Shown: positions 33,440 through 42,536, numbered from the stretch's first letter. The stretch: DNA of 64,000 nucleotides from Cohnella nanjingensis (GCF_014212125.1 NZ_JACJVP010000047.1:97870-161869), one strand, 5' to 3'. Numbers and translations are program-made. Notes: generated by a model from the sequence alone, not told the origin.

Positions 33440-33756
33440 TTCCCTGCTATCGGGCCCGATAGGCGAGCTTCGTCGCCTCGTTATCCCTTCCGTCTATTAT
33501 GGAAACGCGGATGCCATGTTGCCCGGTTAACGGTTGCCCGTGAAGCGGTCCGATTCGTGAAGCCTAGCGGACCTTGGCTGTGGTGCAATCGTCATTCAAG
33601 CCCTGTGGCCGTGATTTTGGCGATGCCCGTATAGGCTTCGCCATTCCGCGCTTCGCTCTTATTCTGCTGCAACGGAATCACTTCCTATTCCACTCCGGGT
33701 TATATTAGCATGCGCGCCAGTTCGCGAGTTGATCGCTCCCCGGGTCATGCCCAGCT
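33440..33756. other. Intergenic stretch without a recognised gene
   Basis: I see no credible reading frame, repeat or strong terminator here. It separates the KGG gene from the DJ-1/PfpI leader hairpin. Confidence 0.5.
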
Positions 33757-33966
33757 CTATTTTCCGCTCGCGAACCTGCCGTTATCGTCCCTGTGCATGT
33801 TGCCGCGCCCTTGATTATGGTTGGAATTTTCCCTAGCGTCCCTTGATTCTCCGCCTTGGCGTCCGATGTGTTCGTAGTGATCCCTATCATGGGTCCTTGC
33901 CGTCGCTTCGCCACCCCTTCGTCCAGCCTCTTGCCTAGACATGGTGTCTTGCTCTGTTCGTGCCAT
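33757..33966 (-). CDS. KGG-motif stress protein
   Basis: A 69-residue hydrophilic protein with two Gly-Gly repeat units, RQEAGRRGGEATARTHDRDH and YEHIGRQGGES, followed by a charged Asn/Asp/Arg-rich tail ending NGRFASGK. This matches the KGG (GsiB/YciG-like) stress proteins, which accumulate on drying, heat or spore formation and are thought to protect other molecules. AAGGAG lies eight bases before the ATG. It is too polar to have a conventional fold. Confidence 0.8.
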   Translation of the reverse strand: MARTEQDTMSRQEAGRRGGEATARTHDRDHYEHIGRQGGESRDARENSNHNQGRGNMHRDDNGRFASGK

Positions 33967-34206
33967 TGTGAATCACTCCTTCAAGGGTGTAATGATGTTG
34001 CACTCTCTACTTACCCATCCAGGGCGGATCGAACCGGATCTTGGCAAACTCGTATATTAGAGTTTTCTAAGGCGGGGGAACCCGGTCGAAGTCCTGCATG
34101 CGCGAATAAAACAAAAAAACGCCGCTCCCCAATGAGAGTGACGCCTTACACGAGCGAGTGAAAAGGAGTTCGATTCGGATGGGTTTATGGATGCCCATGC
34201 CAATTC

Positions 34207-34390
34207 GTTGCAAAAGTACATCTAATTCTCCCGCAAACGCAGCATTTGAGACAATTAGATGCAATCGTACATCTAATTTCATCAAAACAGCACGTTTTCC
34301 CACGAAAAGCCTGATTTAGTTGTACCTTTGCAACTAAATGGGCTGAAACCCCCTGTTACCCTTAATTTAGTTGTACAAATGCATCTAATC
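34207..34390. repeat. Four copies of a 26-bp inverted-repeat element
   Basis: Four units share arms of the TTAGWTG/CAWCTAA type around an 8-base TAC-NNNNG spacer. Unit 2, AATTAGATG/CATCTAATT, and unit 3, ATTTAGTTG/CAACTAAAT, are perfect 9-base palindromic arms. Units 1 and 4 carry one or two mismatches. Orientation of the TAC spacer alternates between pairs. No reading frame uses them. The rest of 34000-34206 holds nothing I can name. Confidence 0.7.
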
Positions 34391-34483
34391 GCGACGCGGC
34401 GGCCGTGTGGAGGGGATAAAGATCGCTGCTCTATCAGAACGGTAGCACCTGAGCGCCCCGCCAACCTTCCGCATGCCGCTGCG

Positions 34484-34636
34484 CCTACCACCGCCTCACA
34501 GCCCACAGCTGCGCCTATCGCGCCTACCGCTGCACCTACCACCGCCTCACAGCCCACAGCTGCGCCTATCGCGCCTACCGCTGCACCTACCACCGCCCCA
34601 CAGCGCACATCTGCGCCTATCGCGCCCCGCCGCTGC
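34484..34636. repeat. 51-bp tandem repeat, about three copies
   Basis: Units begin CCTACCACCGCCTCACAGCC at 34484, 34535 and 34586; the first two are identical or nearly so and the third is decayed. Because 51 is a multiple of three, low-complexity Ala/Pro/Thr frames open on both strands, but these have no ribosome binding site and I do not count them as genes. Confidence 0.7.
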
Positions 34637-34670
34637 GCTTAACGCCTACCGCTGCACCTATCGCGCGGCC

Positions 34671-35750
34671 CTACCGCCCCGCCCCGAACGCCCCCAGCGT
34701 CCCCTCGCCCAGCTCGCCGAGCCGCCAGAGCGCGATGTTGCCGCGCCCGGCGCTCTTGGCCGCCTTGATCCACCGGGACAGCGTCTCGCCGTCCGCATAC
34801 CAGACCGTGTGCTTCGCGCCGCCTTCATCCCGATAGTCGAAGTGCAGGCTCCCACTCGACGCGTCCCGCACCGGCGTGCCGACGCTCAGCTTGGTCAGCT
34901 CCTCCGCCTGCTTCTCCGTGATCCCCTTCGCTTCGCCCGACGCGCTCCAGTCGAATCCGCCCGCCGCCAACGCGACATAGGGGTCTCCCGGCAGCTGAGC
35001 CAGCCGCTTGGCCGTCTTCTTGATGTACGCCTCGTCCGCCTTCGGACCCGGACCGCTGTGGCCGCCGTAGAGGTTGTAAGCCATCATGACGTAGATTGGG
35101 CCTGGAGGCAGCTTGACCTTCTCGATCGGCGCCCGCGTCTCGAGCACGACCCGCAGCGTCTTGCCCTTCGCCTGAAGCTGCCGGTGCAAGTCCGCGATGA
35201 AGCGGCTCGCCTTGGCCCAATCGCCGTCCTTGATCTTCTCGTAATCGAGCTCCACGCCATCGAATCCGTAGATCTCGACCGCGGCCAGAATATCCTTCAG
35301 ATGCCGAGCCCGGCTCTGCTCGTTCGCCATCAGCCGGCCGACCAGCGCCGAATCCTTCTGGCGCTCCGTCCCGTCGTCATAGAGGATATCGTTGACCAGC
35401 GTCAAGTCGAGATGCCGGGTACCGTTCTCCGCGGCCGCCTCGCGAATCGAATCGTAGCCTTCGCGGAATTCCTGCGTGAAGACCAGCCGGTCCGACTCGT
35501 CAAAGTATGCGGCGAATACCTGCAAGCTGGTCAGCTCTCCTGACGCGGCCTTCAGATCCGTCACGCCGGCTTCCCAATGCCAATCGGCCAGCCAAGCGGA
35601 GCGCGCCGGCGGCGGAGTCTTCTTCGGATCGGCCGCGCCGAAGGCGCCCGGCTTCACGGAGACGAAGAGCGCGGCGGCCGCGACCGCCACGCCCAAGATC
35701 GAGGTCGCAATTATCATTCGCCGCCTTGGCAGCTTGCGCTCGGATGTCAT
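34671..35750 (-). CDS. Membrane-anchored GH18-like glycosidase of the exopolysaccharide operon
   Basis: A 359-residue protein with a basic N-terminus and one transmembrane anchor (MIIATSILGVAVAAAALFVS, residues 12-31). The GH18-like TIM barrel carries FDGVELDYEKI near residue 165, the DxxDxDxE motif with Glu in the third acidic place. The likely catalytic acid Glu is kept. Later VMMAYNLYGGHSGPGPKAD is the usual strand-6 block. It is the last gene of the operon and may trim or release the polymer, much as PgaB couples hydrolysis to export. The substrate is unknown. Confidence 0.75.
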   Translation of the reverse strand: MTSERKLPRRRMIIATSILGVAVAAAALFVSVKPGAFGAADPKKTPPPARSAWLADWHWEAGVTDLKAASGELTSLQVFAAYFDESDRLVFTQEFREGYDSIREAAAENGTRHLDLTLVNDILYDDGTERQKDSALVGRLMANEQSRARHLKDILAAVEIYGFDGVELDYEKIKDGDWAKASRFIADLHRQLQAKGKTLRVVLETRAPIEKVKLPPGPIYVMMAYNLYGGHSGPGPKADEAYIKKTAKRLAQLPGDPYVALAAGGFDWSASGEAKGITEKQAEELTKLSVGTPVRDASSGSLHFDYRDEGGAKHTVWYADGETLSRWIKAAKSAGRGNIALWRLGELGEGTLGAFGAGR

Positions 35751-35807
35751 CCTTCTGCCTCCCTTCCCTTTACCGCCGTATCCCGAAGCCGCTCTGCCCT
35801 CCCTCGA

Positions 35808-37574
35808 TCAGAAGGTCTCGATCATCCAGTCCACGACGTCGTTGAACGTCCGTTTGGCCCCGCCGATCACCTTCTGTACGCCGGCGTAGCCGGTGTAGTA
35901 CAGCACCTGGCCCGCTTCCGCATCCGGATCCAACGCCGTCACCTTCACGTCGTCGAACACGGCGTCGTAGATGTCGTCCTGCTTGTTCTGCGCGTCGTGC
36001 GCGGACCCGAGCGCCACCTCGCCCGCGCCGATCGCGCCGTCGATGGCCTGACCGTCAAGCAAGAGGGTCTTGTCCGCCTTGACGCTCAGCCGATCCCCCT
36101 GAATCGAGATGCGGAGCTTTCTCGTATCCTTAATATTAATCGGATATTGCCGCTCTTCCGTCAAGTCCCGCGTCAACGTCTGATCTCTGGCATACACAGT
36201 CGCTTTGTTCAACGCGAGATCGGTCTCCTTCCAATGGACGGGATCCAGCTCGCGGGACAGCAGCGTCTCGGCGGCCTGACCTGGCTTTTTCTGCTCGATC
36301 GTCACGATGTTGTTGTCCATGGTCACCCGCACGTAGCTATCCTGCCGGCGGTCGTACCGCACATACAGCGATTGCTTGCCGACGACATTCCCGGCCAGCG
36401 TCGCGGACAGCTCCACATCCCGGTCTTGGGCGCTGTCCTTGAGCACCATTAATCCGGCATCCGACGGCTCCGAGGTGAGCGCGATGCGATTGCCGATGAA
36501 TTGCGCGGCGCCGCGGACGACCGTCCAGTCTTCGGCGCGTCCCGCGTCGCCGACGACGAACTTCATCTCCCGCCCGGTGTCCTTCTGGATCTTCATCAAC
36601 AGATGATTCGTGTACCAGTACGCTTGGGGCTGAACCCGCGTCAGGTCGAAAAGCTCGCCGGACCGCGCATTGAGGGCGTTCCCCTCCCGGTTGAAGTGCA
36701 TCTGGAAGATCTGCCGGATATTCGCGTCGTTCGCGTTCGAGACGAGCCGGTTCATGCCTTGGCCCATCGCGTTGGCGTGCATGATCATGTAGACGCCCGG
36801 GACGTACCCCAGCTTGTCGGTATAGATCATCTTCATCTTGGCGTAATCGGCGCCGATCCGCGCTTCCATCTGCTGCCGGTCCTCCACGGGGATCATATCG
36901 CCGTCGCGGATGAAGTCCATCAGATAATGGTTATAGTAGTCGATATTCATCTTGTTCCGCAGATCCTTCTCGTCCTTCGCGCCCAAGAAGTTCCCTTCGC
37001 TGTCAAAGACGTTGATGTACGAGAGCCGGTATCCGTTGCTTCCCAGCTCCCAGTAGCCGGTCTTCTTCATCTTCTTCATGCCGCCGGGCTGGACGAACTT
37101 GCGCTGTCCGTCCCCCATCTTGTCGGCGTACGAGAGGAAGGTCGCCTTGAAGTTGTACTTCTCCAAGAGCGGCTGCGCGAACAGGCTCGAGTCGTTGCGG
37201 CCGTCTTCGAAGGCCAGGAACAGCGCCTTGTCGGGCAGCTTTTTGCCGTCGCGGTAGTAATCCAGCACGTCCTGCTGCGAGATCGTGACGTAGCCCTGAT
37301 CCTTCAAAGTCCGGAGCTGCTCGTCGAGCTGCCGCTTCGACATCAGCTTCGGGGTGCCCGAGCGGCTCACGCCGAAGTAGGACAGCGCGATGAAGCCGTT
37401 GTCGCTCTTCCACTGCGAGCGGTCCGGCTCGGCGTACTGTTTCACGTCAACCAGCGTGTGGAACAGCAAGTAGCCCACCGCGAACAAGAACGCCAGCTGC
37501 AGCACCGTTTTGACCAATTTGCGGCGGTTTTTCTTGCGATAATCCAGGGCAGCGCTTCGTTTTCCCATTCCCAT
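35808..37574 (-). CDS. Divergent polysaccharide deacetylase-like membrane protein with C-terminal beta domain
   Basis: A 588-residue protein with one N-terminal transmembrane anchor (TVLQLAFLFAVGYLLFHTLV). A NodB-like region at about residues 60-380 reads LAFEDGRND where active enzymes have TFDDG. It lacks an obvious HxxxH zinc motif; the corresponding stretch reads SNGYRLSYINVF. Residues 400-588 look like a jelly-roll carbohydrate-binding domain (SLYVRYDRRQDSYVRVTMDN). It may bind or guide the polymer and not deacetylate it. It sits 36 bases after the synthase gene. Confidence 0.65.
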   Translation of the reverse strand: MGMGKRSAALDYRKKNRRKLVKTVLQLAFLFAVGYLLFHTLVDVKQYAEPDRSQWKSDNGFIALSYFGVSRSGTPKLMSKRQLDEQLRTLKDQGYVTISQQDVLDYYRDGKKLPDKALFLAFEDGRNDSSLFAQPLLEKYNFKATFLSYADKMGDGQRKFVQPGGMKKMKKTGYWELGSNGYRLSYINVFDSEGNFLGAKDEKDLRNKMNIDYYNHYLMDFIRDGDMIPVEDRQQMEARIGADYAKMKMIYTDKLGYVPGVYMIMHANAMGQGMNRLVSNANDANIRQIFQMHFNREGNALNARSGELFDLTRVQPQAYWYTNHLLMKIQKDTGREMKFVVGDAGRAEDWTVVRGAAQFIGNRIALTSEPSDAGLMVLKDSAQDRDVELSATLAGNVVGKQSLYVRYDRRQDSYVRVTMDNNIVTIEQKKPGQAAETLLSRELDPVHWKETDLALNKATVYARDQTLTRDLTEERQYPINIKDTRKLRISIQGDRLSVKADKTLLLDGQAIDGAIGAGEVALGSAHDAQNKQDDIYDAVFDDVKVTALDPDAEAGQVLYYTGYAGVQKVIGGAKRTFNDVVDWMIETF

Positions 37575-37610
37575 GTCTGCCTCTCCTCACCCCATGTATC
37601 GGGCGGGGTC

Positions 37611-39515
37611 CTAGAGAGGAAGTCCCGCCTTTCTTTCTCTGTTTTTCCGCTTCCGCGCGGCTTTCTTGTTCTTCGCCTCGATATCCTGCGGCGTCTCCCG
37701 CGTCCCCCAGGTCGACTTCCAGAAGGTGACCCAGGCGACGGGCATCTGCCAGAGCAGCACGAATTCGTAGAAGAGACAGAAGACGAACCCGAACACCCAC
37801 AGCCGGCTCTTGCGGAACAACAGATGCGCCAGGCTCATCAGCAGCGCCATCATCAAGAGTCCCATCAGGAACGTGCCCGGGAACACCCGGTGAACGAGGG
37901 GCACATAGCCCAGGTTGTACAGGACGATTACGGGAGCGGCGATGGGCACGATTAAGCCGATGTAGAAGAACAGCGCCATGAAAGGCTCCTTGCGCCAGAT
38001 GAACGTGCCTGCCCGCAGCGACTCCCGCAGCCAGGAACGCTTCCAACGCATCTGCTGCTTCAGGAACACGTTCGTCTTCGACGGCACGATCGTCGAGCAG
38101 ATCGCCGAGTCCTGGTAGGCCGTGCGATGCGTCTTCAGGATGAAGTTCGTCATGCTCCGGTCGTCGCCGAACGTGGCGGGCTGTCCGAGGAACTTCTGCG
38201 TCAGCCAGGCGTCGGCATGCTTCAGGATCAGGTCCTTCCGATAGCAGGACAACGGCCCGGACAGACAGGTGACGCTGTCGAACCACGATTCGGCGGCCTT
38301 CATAATCCGGAAGGCGATGTAATACCGCACGGTCTGAAGCTTGGTGACCGCATTCGTGAATTTGTTCTCGACATCCGTGCGCCCGGCGACGCCGCCCATG
38401 CGCGGGTCCTGGAACGGCTGAACCAAGTGGCGGATCGCCGTCGGCTCGAGGAAGCTGTCGGAGTCGACGAACACGACCAGGTCGTGCTTCGCCATCTCCA
38501 CCCCTTTGACGAGCGCCACGCGCTTGCCGCCGTTCCGTTCGAGCACGTGCATCTTCAGCCGGTCCCGCGTGGCGAACCGCTCCGCTTCCTGATGGACCAT
38601 CTCGATGACCCGGCGGATCCGCGCCTCCGAATCGTCCGTCGAGCGGTCGTCGACGACGATCACTTCCAGCTTGTCGATCGGATAATCCTGATTCACGCAG
38701 CTGAGGATCGTGCGGTGAATCCACTCCTCCTCGTTGAAGCAGGGAATGATGATGGAGACGCCCGGGGTATATTCGGGATTGATCGGCACGTCCCGGTAGA
38801 AGGCGCCGAACAGATAACGCGACAGCAGGAAAGCGGCCGCTATCAGGCTGTATAGATAGAGCAGGCTGTTGTACTTAAAATAAATCACGCTCTCCGCGCG
38901 CATCAGCATGACGAAGGCCGCCGCGACGAACAGCATGCCGCTGGCCATGTAGACCGAATATCCCCAGCGCTTGCGCTGGAAGTACTCCGTCAGCGGCCGC
39001 TCGAACTCGAAGGCGAGCATCGCCTTCTCCCGTCCGTCGTCCTCGCGGGCGAACGTCCGGACGGCGGTCGCGTACGTGTTCACCGACGATTCGAAGCCCT
39101 CCGGCATCGTGCCGGGGGGAATGCGGAATCGGATGTTCACCCGGTCCCCGACCCGAATGCGGTCCGTCCGCTCCCCCAGCGAGACGAGCAGTCCCGTCGA
39201 GGAGATATCGGAAGAGCGGCCTTTGATGCCGCCGCGTCTCTTGGTTCCCGCCGGGACGATGAGGACGTCAAAGTCCGCTACATAGCGAAGGCTTAGCATT
39301 CGGATGCGGTTCAAGTAATCGGCATCCCGCTCTTCGCCGCTCCCGGCGTCGCTCTTCGCCCCCCGCCGATCGACCGTCGTGCGGATCTTCTCGGGATCCG
39401 GCACGTTGCTCAGCGTTCGCCGATCCTCTCTCGGTACGGTCAGCACCTCGACGATCGGCTTGTCCTTCTTTCTCTTCCACACGGTGAAGTCTCCAATCCG
39501 CCAAGCTAAGATCAT
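37611..39515 (-). CDS. Processive family-2 glycosyltransferase with N-terminal PilZ domain
   Basis: A 634-residue membrane synthase. Residues about 60-165 form a PilZ-like domain with DISSTGLLVSLGE, the D-x-S-x-x-G motif for cyclic di-GMP. The partner arginine motif is not in textbook spacing, so binding is uncertain. Two transmembrane helices precede a GT2 domain with VSIIIPCFNEEEW, VFVDSDSF, a GDDRS motif and QQMRW, the Q-x-x-R-W signature of processive synthases such as HasA and cellulose synthase. Four helices follow. The ATG at 39515 overlaps the dehydrogenase stop (TAATG) and has GGAG six bases upstream. It should polymerise and export the sugar chain. Confidence 0.85.
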   Translation of the reverse strand: MILAWRIGDFTVWKRKKDKPIVEVLTVPREDRRTLSNVPDPEKIRTTVDRRGAKSDAGSGEERDADYLNRIRMLSLRYVADFDVLIVPAGTKRRGGIKGRSSDISSTGLLVSLGERTDRIRVGDRVNIRFRIPPGTMPEGFESSVNTYATAVRTFAREDDGREKAMLAFEFERPLTEYFQRKRWGYSVYMASGMLFVAAAFVMLMRAESVIYFKYNSLLYLYSLIAAAFLLSRYLFGAFYRDVPINPEYTPGVSIIIPCFNEEEWIHRTILSCVNQDYPIDKLEVIVVDDRSTDDSEARIRRVIEMVHQEAERFATRDRLKMHVLERNGGKRVALVKGVEMAKHDLVVFVDSDSFLEPTAIRHLVQPFQDPRMGGVAGRTDVENKFTNAVTKLQTVRYYIAFRIMKAAESWFDSVTCLSGPLSCYRKDLILKHADAWLTQKFLGQPATFGDDRSMTNFILKTHRTAYQDSAICSTIVPSKTNVFLKQQMRWKRSWLRESLRAGTFIWRKEPFMALFFYIGLIVPIAAPVIVLYNLGYVPLVHRVFPGTFLMGLLMMALLMSLAHLLFRKSRLWVFGFVFCLFYEFVLLWQMPVAWVTFWKSTWGTRETPQDIEAKNKKAARKRKNRERKAGLPL

Positions 39516-40852
39516 TACAGGCTCCAATAGTGATAGCCGCCGCGCGCAAAATCCGTTCTCTCGTAGACGCCCTTAATGTCGAGCAGCGTCTTGGGCGCGT
39601 CGGCCGCATACAGCTTGTCGAAATCCCGGACGTCCATATCGGCGAACACCCGGTGCGGGACCGCCACGACGACGACGTGGAGATCCCGCATCTCCGATAG
39701 AGCAGTGAGCGAGATGCCGTATTCTTCCTCGGCCGCGATCGGATCGACCAACGGGTCGGCTACGAGCGGGACGATGCCGTACTCCCCCAGCTCCTGGACG
39801 ATATCGACGACCTTCGTATTGCGGATATCCGCGCACTCTTCCTTATAAGACAAGCCGAGGATGCCGATTCGGGCGCCGTTCATATCCTGCTTCAGCTTCA
39901 CCAGCATCTTGATCAGATGCTGGGCGACATAGCGGCCCATCCCGTCGTTGATATGGCGGCCGGCGAGGATGATCTTCGACCGGTAGCCGGTATCCTCCGC
40001 CTTGTAGGTCAGATAATACGGATCGATGCCGATGCAGTGTCCGCCGACGAGCCCCGGCGTGAACTTCAGGAAGTTCCACTTCGTGCCGGCCGCCTCCAGC
40101 ACCGCCTTGGTCTCGATGCCCATATGGTTGAACAGCATCGACAGCTCGTTCATGAAGGCGATGTTGATGTCCCGCTGGGCGTTCTCGATGACCTTCGCCG
40201 CCTCGGCGACCCTGATGCTGTCCGCGCGGTAGACGCCCGCTTCGATGATCAGCTCGTATACCCGCGCGACCGTATCGAGCGTCTCCGCGTCCATGCCCGA
40301 GACGATCTTCACGATGTTCTCCAAGCGGTGGACCCGATCTCCCGGATTAATCCGTTCGGGCGAGTAGCCGACCTTGAAGTCCACGCCGCAGCGCAATCCC
40401 GACTCCGCCTCGAGGATCGGGACGCAGATCTCCTCCGTCACGCCCGGGTAGACGGTCGATTCGAACACGACGATCGCGCCCTGCCGCAGCTTGCGGCCGA
40501 CGAGACGGCTCGCGCTCTCTACGTACTGCAGATCCGGCACGTTGCCGCTCTGGATCGGCGTAGGGACCGCGACGACGAAGAAGCGGGCGCGCGACAGCGC
40601 GGCCTCGTCCGATGTGAACGTCGCCGTACAGTCGCGGACGGCGGCGTCGCCGAGGTCTCCCGTCGCGTCGATGCCGCGCTTGTAGCCCTCAACCTTCAGG
40701 GCGCTGACGTCGAACCCGATCACGTCCGCCCGCGTGGCGAACGCCACGGCGAGTGGCAGTCCGACGTAGCCCAACCCCACCACCGCGATCGGCTCCAGCC
40801 GATCCGAGATTCGCTCGTAGAGCCCCATTTCCAATGCTTCCGTTACTCCCAT
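39515..40852 (-). CDS. UDP-N-acetylhexosamine 6-dehydrogenase-like (WbpA/TviB/WbpO type)
   Basis: A 445-residue nucleotide sugar dehydrogenase. The Rossmann motif is AVVGLGYVGLPLAVAFATRA, and the catalytic Cys lies in GLVGGHCIGIDPYYL. VFESTVYPGVTEE and YSPERINPGD are the usual substrate loops, and ILGLSYKEECADIRN begins the C-terminal domain. The sequence is closer to the UDP-GlcNAc/GalNAc dehydrogenases than to UDP-glucose dehydrogenases by eye. I start it at the ATG at 40852, eight bases after GGGAG. It would provide an aminouronic acid donor to the coupled synthase. Confidence 0.85.
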   Translation of the reverse strand: MGVTEALEMGLYERISDRLEPIAVVGLGYVGLPLAVAFATRADVIGFDVSALKVEGYKRGIDATGDLGDAAVRDCTATFTSDEAALSRARFFVVAVPTPIQSGNVPDLQYVESASRLVGRKLRQGAIVVFESTVYPGVTEEICVPILEAESGLRCGVDFKVGYSPERINPGDRVHRLENIVKIVSGMDAETLDTVARVYELIIEAGVYRADSIRVAEAAKVIENAQRDINIAFMNELSMLFNHMGIETKAVLEAAGTKWNFLKFTPGLVGGHCIGIDPYYLTYKAEDTGYRSKIILAGRHINDGMGRYVAQHLIKMLVKLKQDMNGARIGILGLSYKEECADIRNTKVVDIVQELGEYGIVPLVADPLVDPIAAEEEYGISLTALSEMRDLHVVVVAVPHRVFADMDVRDFDKLYAADAPKTLLDIKGVYERTDFARGGYHYWSL

Positions 40853-40874
40853 GACAAACGCTCCCATTCCCCCG

Positions 40875-42347
40875 CTATTGGTTCAACCCGATCAGATCCG
40901 CCATTTTGACCAACGCGTAGCCTTTCTTTTTTAGACGTTCTATGACGATCGGCAGCGCTTCGATCGTATGAATATCGTCGAGCATGTGCAGGAGGATGAC
41001 ACTCCCGTTCTGCGTCTGATTGATGACGTTGTTCTCGATGTCTTTGGCGCTATTGTGATCGTCCCAGTCGAAGGTCGTCACGTCGTAGAGCGCGATATTC
41101 GGGAATCCGATCGCAGAGATGATCTTAGCCGTTTTGTCGTCGATCTCACCTGTCGGAGGCCTGAAAAGCATCGTAGGCTGCTGCTGAATTGCTTCGGTGA
41201 TGACTTGGTGCGCCTTCAAGATGTCGTTCTGCAGTTGTTCCGGCGTTAGCGTGGTCACGACCGGGTGCGAGTAGGAATGGTTGGCCACGTCATGGCCCGC
41301 TTCGAGGATGGCTCTTGCTAAATTGGGATTCGCTTCGACTCCATTTGCGCGAAGAAAGAACGTTGCCTTGACGTCGTACTTTTCCAGAATATCCAGAATC
41401 TTCGTTACGGTATAATCGGTGCCCCAATCATCGAATGTCAGTGCAACCTCTTTGTTACGCGTAGCCCGGTTACTAGAGATGAGGTTGTACTTCGCGTTAC
41501 CGTAGTTCGGGTTCAGCTTAATCGCATCGTAGCCCTTAATTTCTTCCAGCGGTTTACGAATGCCGCCATGAGCAATCAGCTTGCTTACCGGAATGAAGGA
41601 ATAGCCGACGTCTTCGGCCGCGCGGGCCAGCATCGGAACAGCCTCCAGCAGTGCTTTGTCTTCTTCCGTATCGATGTTGATGATGCCACCGCGGGTGATA
41701 TGCTTACGAACATACAGATACTTCTCCTGTTCGGATTCGCTTTGCCAATTGTGCAAGAACAAACTATACCCGACGACGCCCTTCAACCCGTTATGCGCCG
41801 CGGCCAAGCGGACGTCATCGTTGTAGTCGCCAGACCGTGTTCGGACGTACTGAGGCGTCATGCCCGTCTCGCGCCGGATGATCTCGTTACTCAGTTGAAT
41901 TTCCTTGTAGATCTTCTCGTAGCCGAGTTTAGTGAGATCAAGGCGATTCAGCGTATTGTTCTCGATCTCGTGCCCCCGCGCCACGATCTCTTTGGCGACG
42001 TCCGGCTCTTCCGCGACCCGCATGCCGGGGAGGAAGAAGGTCGCCTTGATGCCGTACCGGTCCAGCTCGTCGAGCAATCGCTTCATCGTCTTGTCGTCGC
42101 CCATGCCGTTGAAAGTCAGCGACAGCTCCCGCTTGGCCGTGTAGACGTAGGGGATCACTTTGCTCTTTTCCCCGGTGTATCTGACGATCTCCGGCTCCGC
42201 CTTCGATGCGCCCGGGACCGGATCGCCCGCATTTCCGCTGCCGCCGAACAGTCCGCAGCCCGACATCCAGACGATCCCCACGACCGCCAGCAGCAGCCGT
42301 GAACCCGATCGCCGAAGCCGATTTCCCGTTGAGGGATATGTATTCAT
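40875..42347 (-). CDS. Lipoprotein with tandem NodB polysaccharide deacetylase domains
   Basis: A 490-residue lipoprotein. The ATG at 42347 gives a signal peptide with lipobox MSGC near residue 29. Two NodB domains follow. The first, about residues 65-240, has LSLTFNGMGDD and GHEIENN and lacks the Asp and His metal ligands, so it is probably inactive. The second, about residues 290-485, has VALTFDDWGTD, the zinc pair NHSYSH, and RPPTGE, and looks active. It is the first gene of the operon and may remove acetyl groups from the exported polymer, as PgaB does for PNAG. A pseudo-domain next to an active one suggests polymer guiding. Confidence 0.85.
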   Translation of the reverse strand: MNTYPSTGNRLRRSGSRLLLAVVGIVWMSGCGLFGGSGNAGDPVPGASKAEPEIVRYTGEKSKVIPYVYTAKRELSLTFNGMGDDKTMKRLLDELDRYGIKATFFLPGMRVAEEPDVAKEIVARGHEIENNTLNRLDLTKLGYEKIYKEIQLSNEIIRRETGMTPQYVRTRSGDYNDDVRLAAAHNGLKGVVGYSLFLHNWQSESEQEKYLYVRKHITRGGIINIDTEEDKALLEAVPMLARAAEDVGYSFIPVSKLIAHGGIRKPLEEIKGYDAIKLNPNYGNAKYNLISSNRATRNKEVALTFDDWGTDYTVTKILDILEKYDVKATFFLRANGVEANPNLARAILEAGHDVANHSYSHPVVTTLTPEQLQNDILKAHQVITEAIQQQPTMLFRPPTGEIDDKTAKIISAIGFPNIALYDVTTFDWDDHNSAKDIENNVINQTQNGSVILLHMLDDIHTIEALPIVIERLKKKGYALVKMADLIGLNQ

Positions 42348-42536
42348 GCGCTTTCTCACTCCTGCTCCGCCGTCTTGTCCCATCCATCGATCTCTACCAA
42401 TGTAACGGGAAGAGGAGGAATATTCTTGTGGTAAATTGTTGCAACGGCCTCCCTTGAATGCAATGCCACTCATTGTAACATCGAGGACTGAACAATTTCT
42501 TAACGTCCTTCTCCCCTGCGGGCATAAAAAGAAATA

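Noticed and set aside
34282..34642. Ala/Pro/Thr and Ala/Val/Gly repeat proteins on both strands
   Set aside because: They are created by the 51-bp tandem repeat, lack ribosome binding sites and overlap each other.
35577..40909. Several long plus-strand frames opposite the exopolysaccharide operon (for example 36501-37955 and 39917-40909)
   Set aside because: All are mirror frames of well-recognised genes and have arginine- and histidine-rich low-complexity products without ribosome binding sites.
42348..42536. Cyclic di-GMP riboswitch upstream of the exopolysaccharide operon
   Set aside because: I looked for one because of the PilZ-fused synthase, but saw no GEMM-like conserved core or paired helices.
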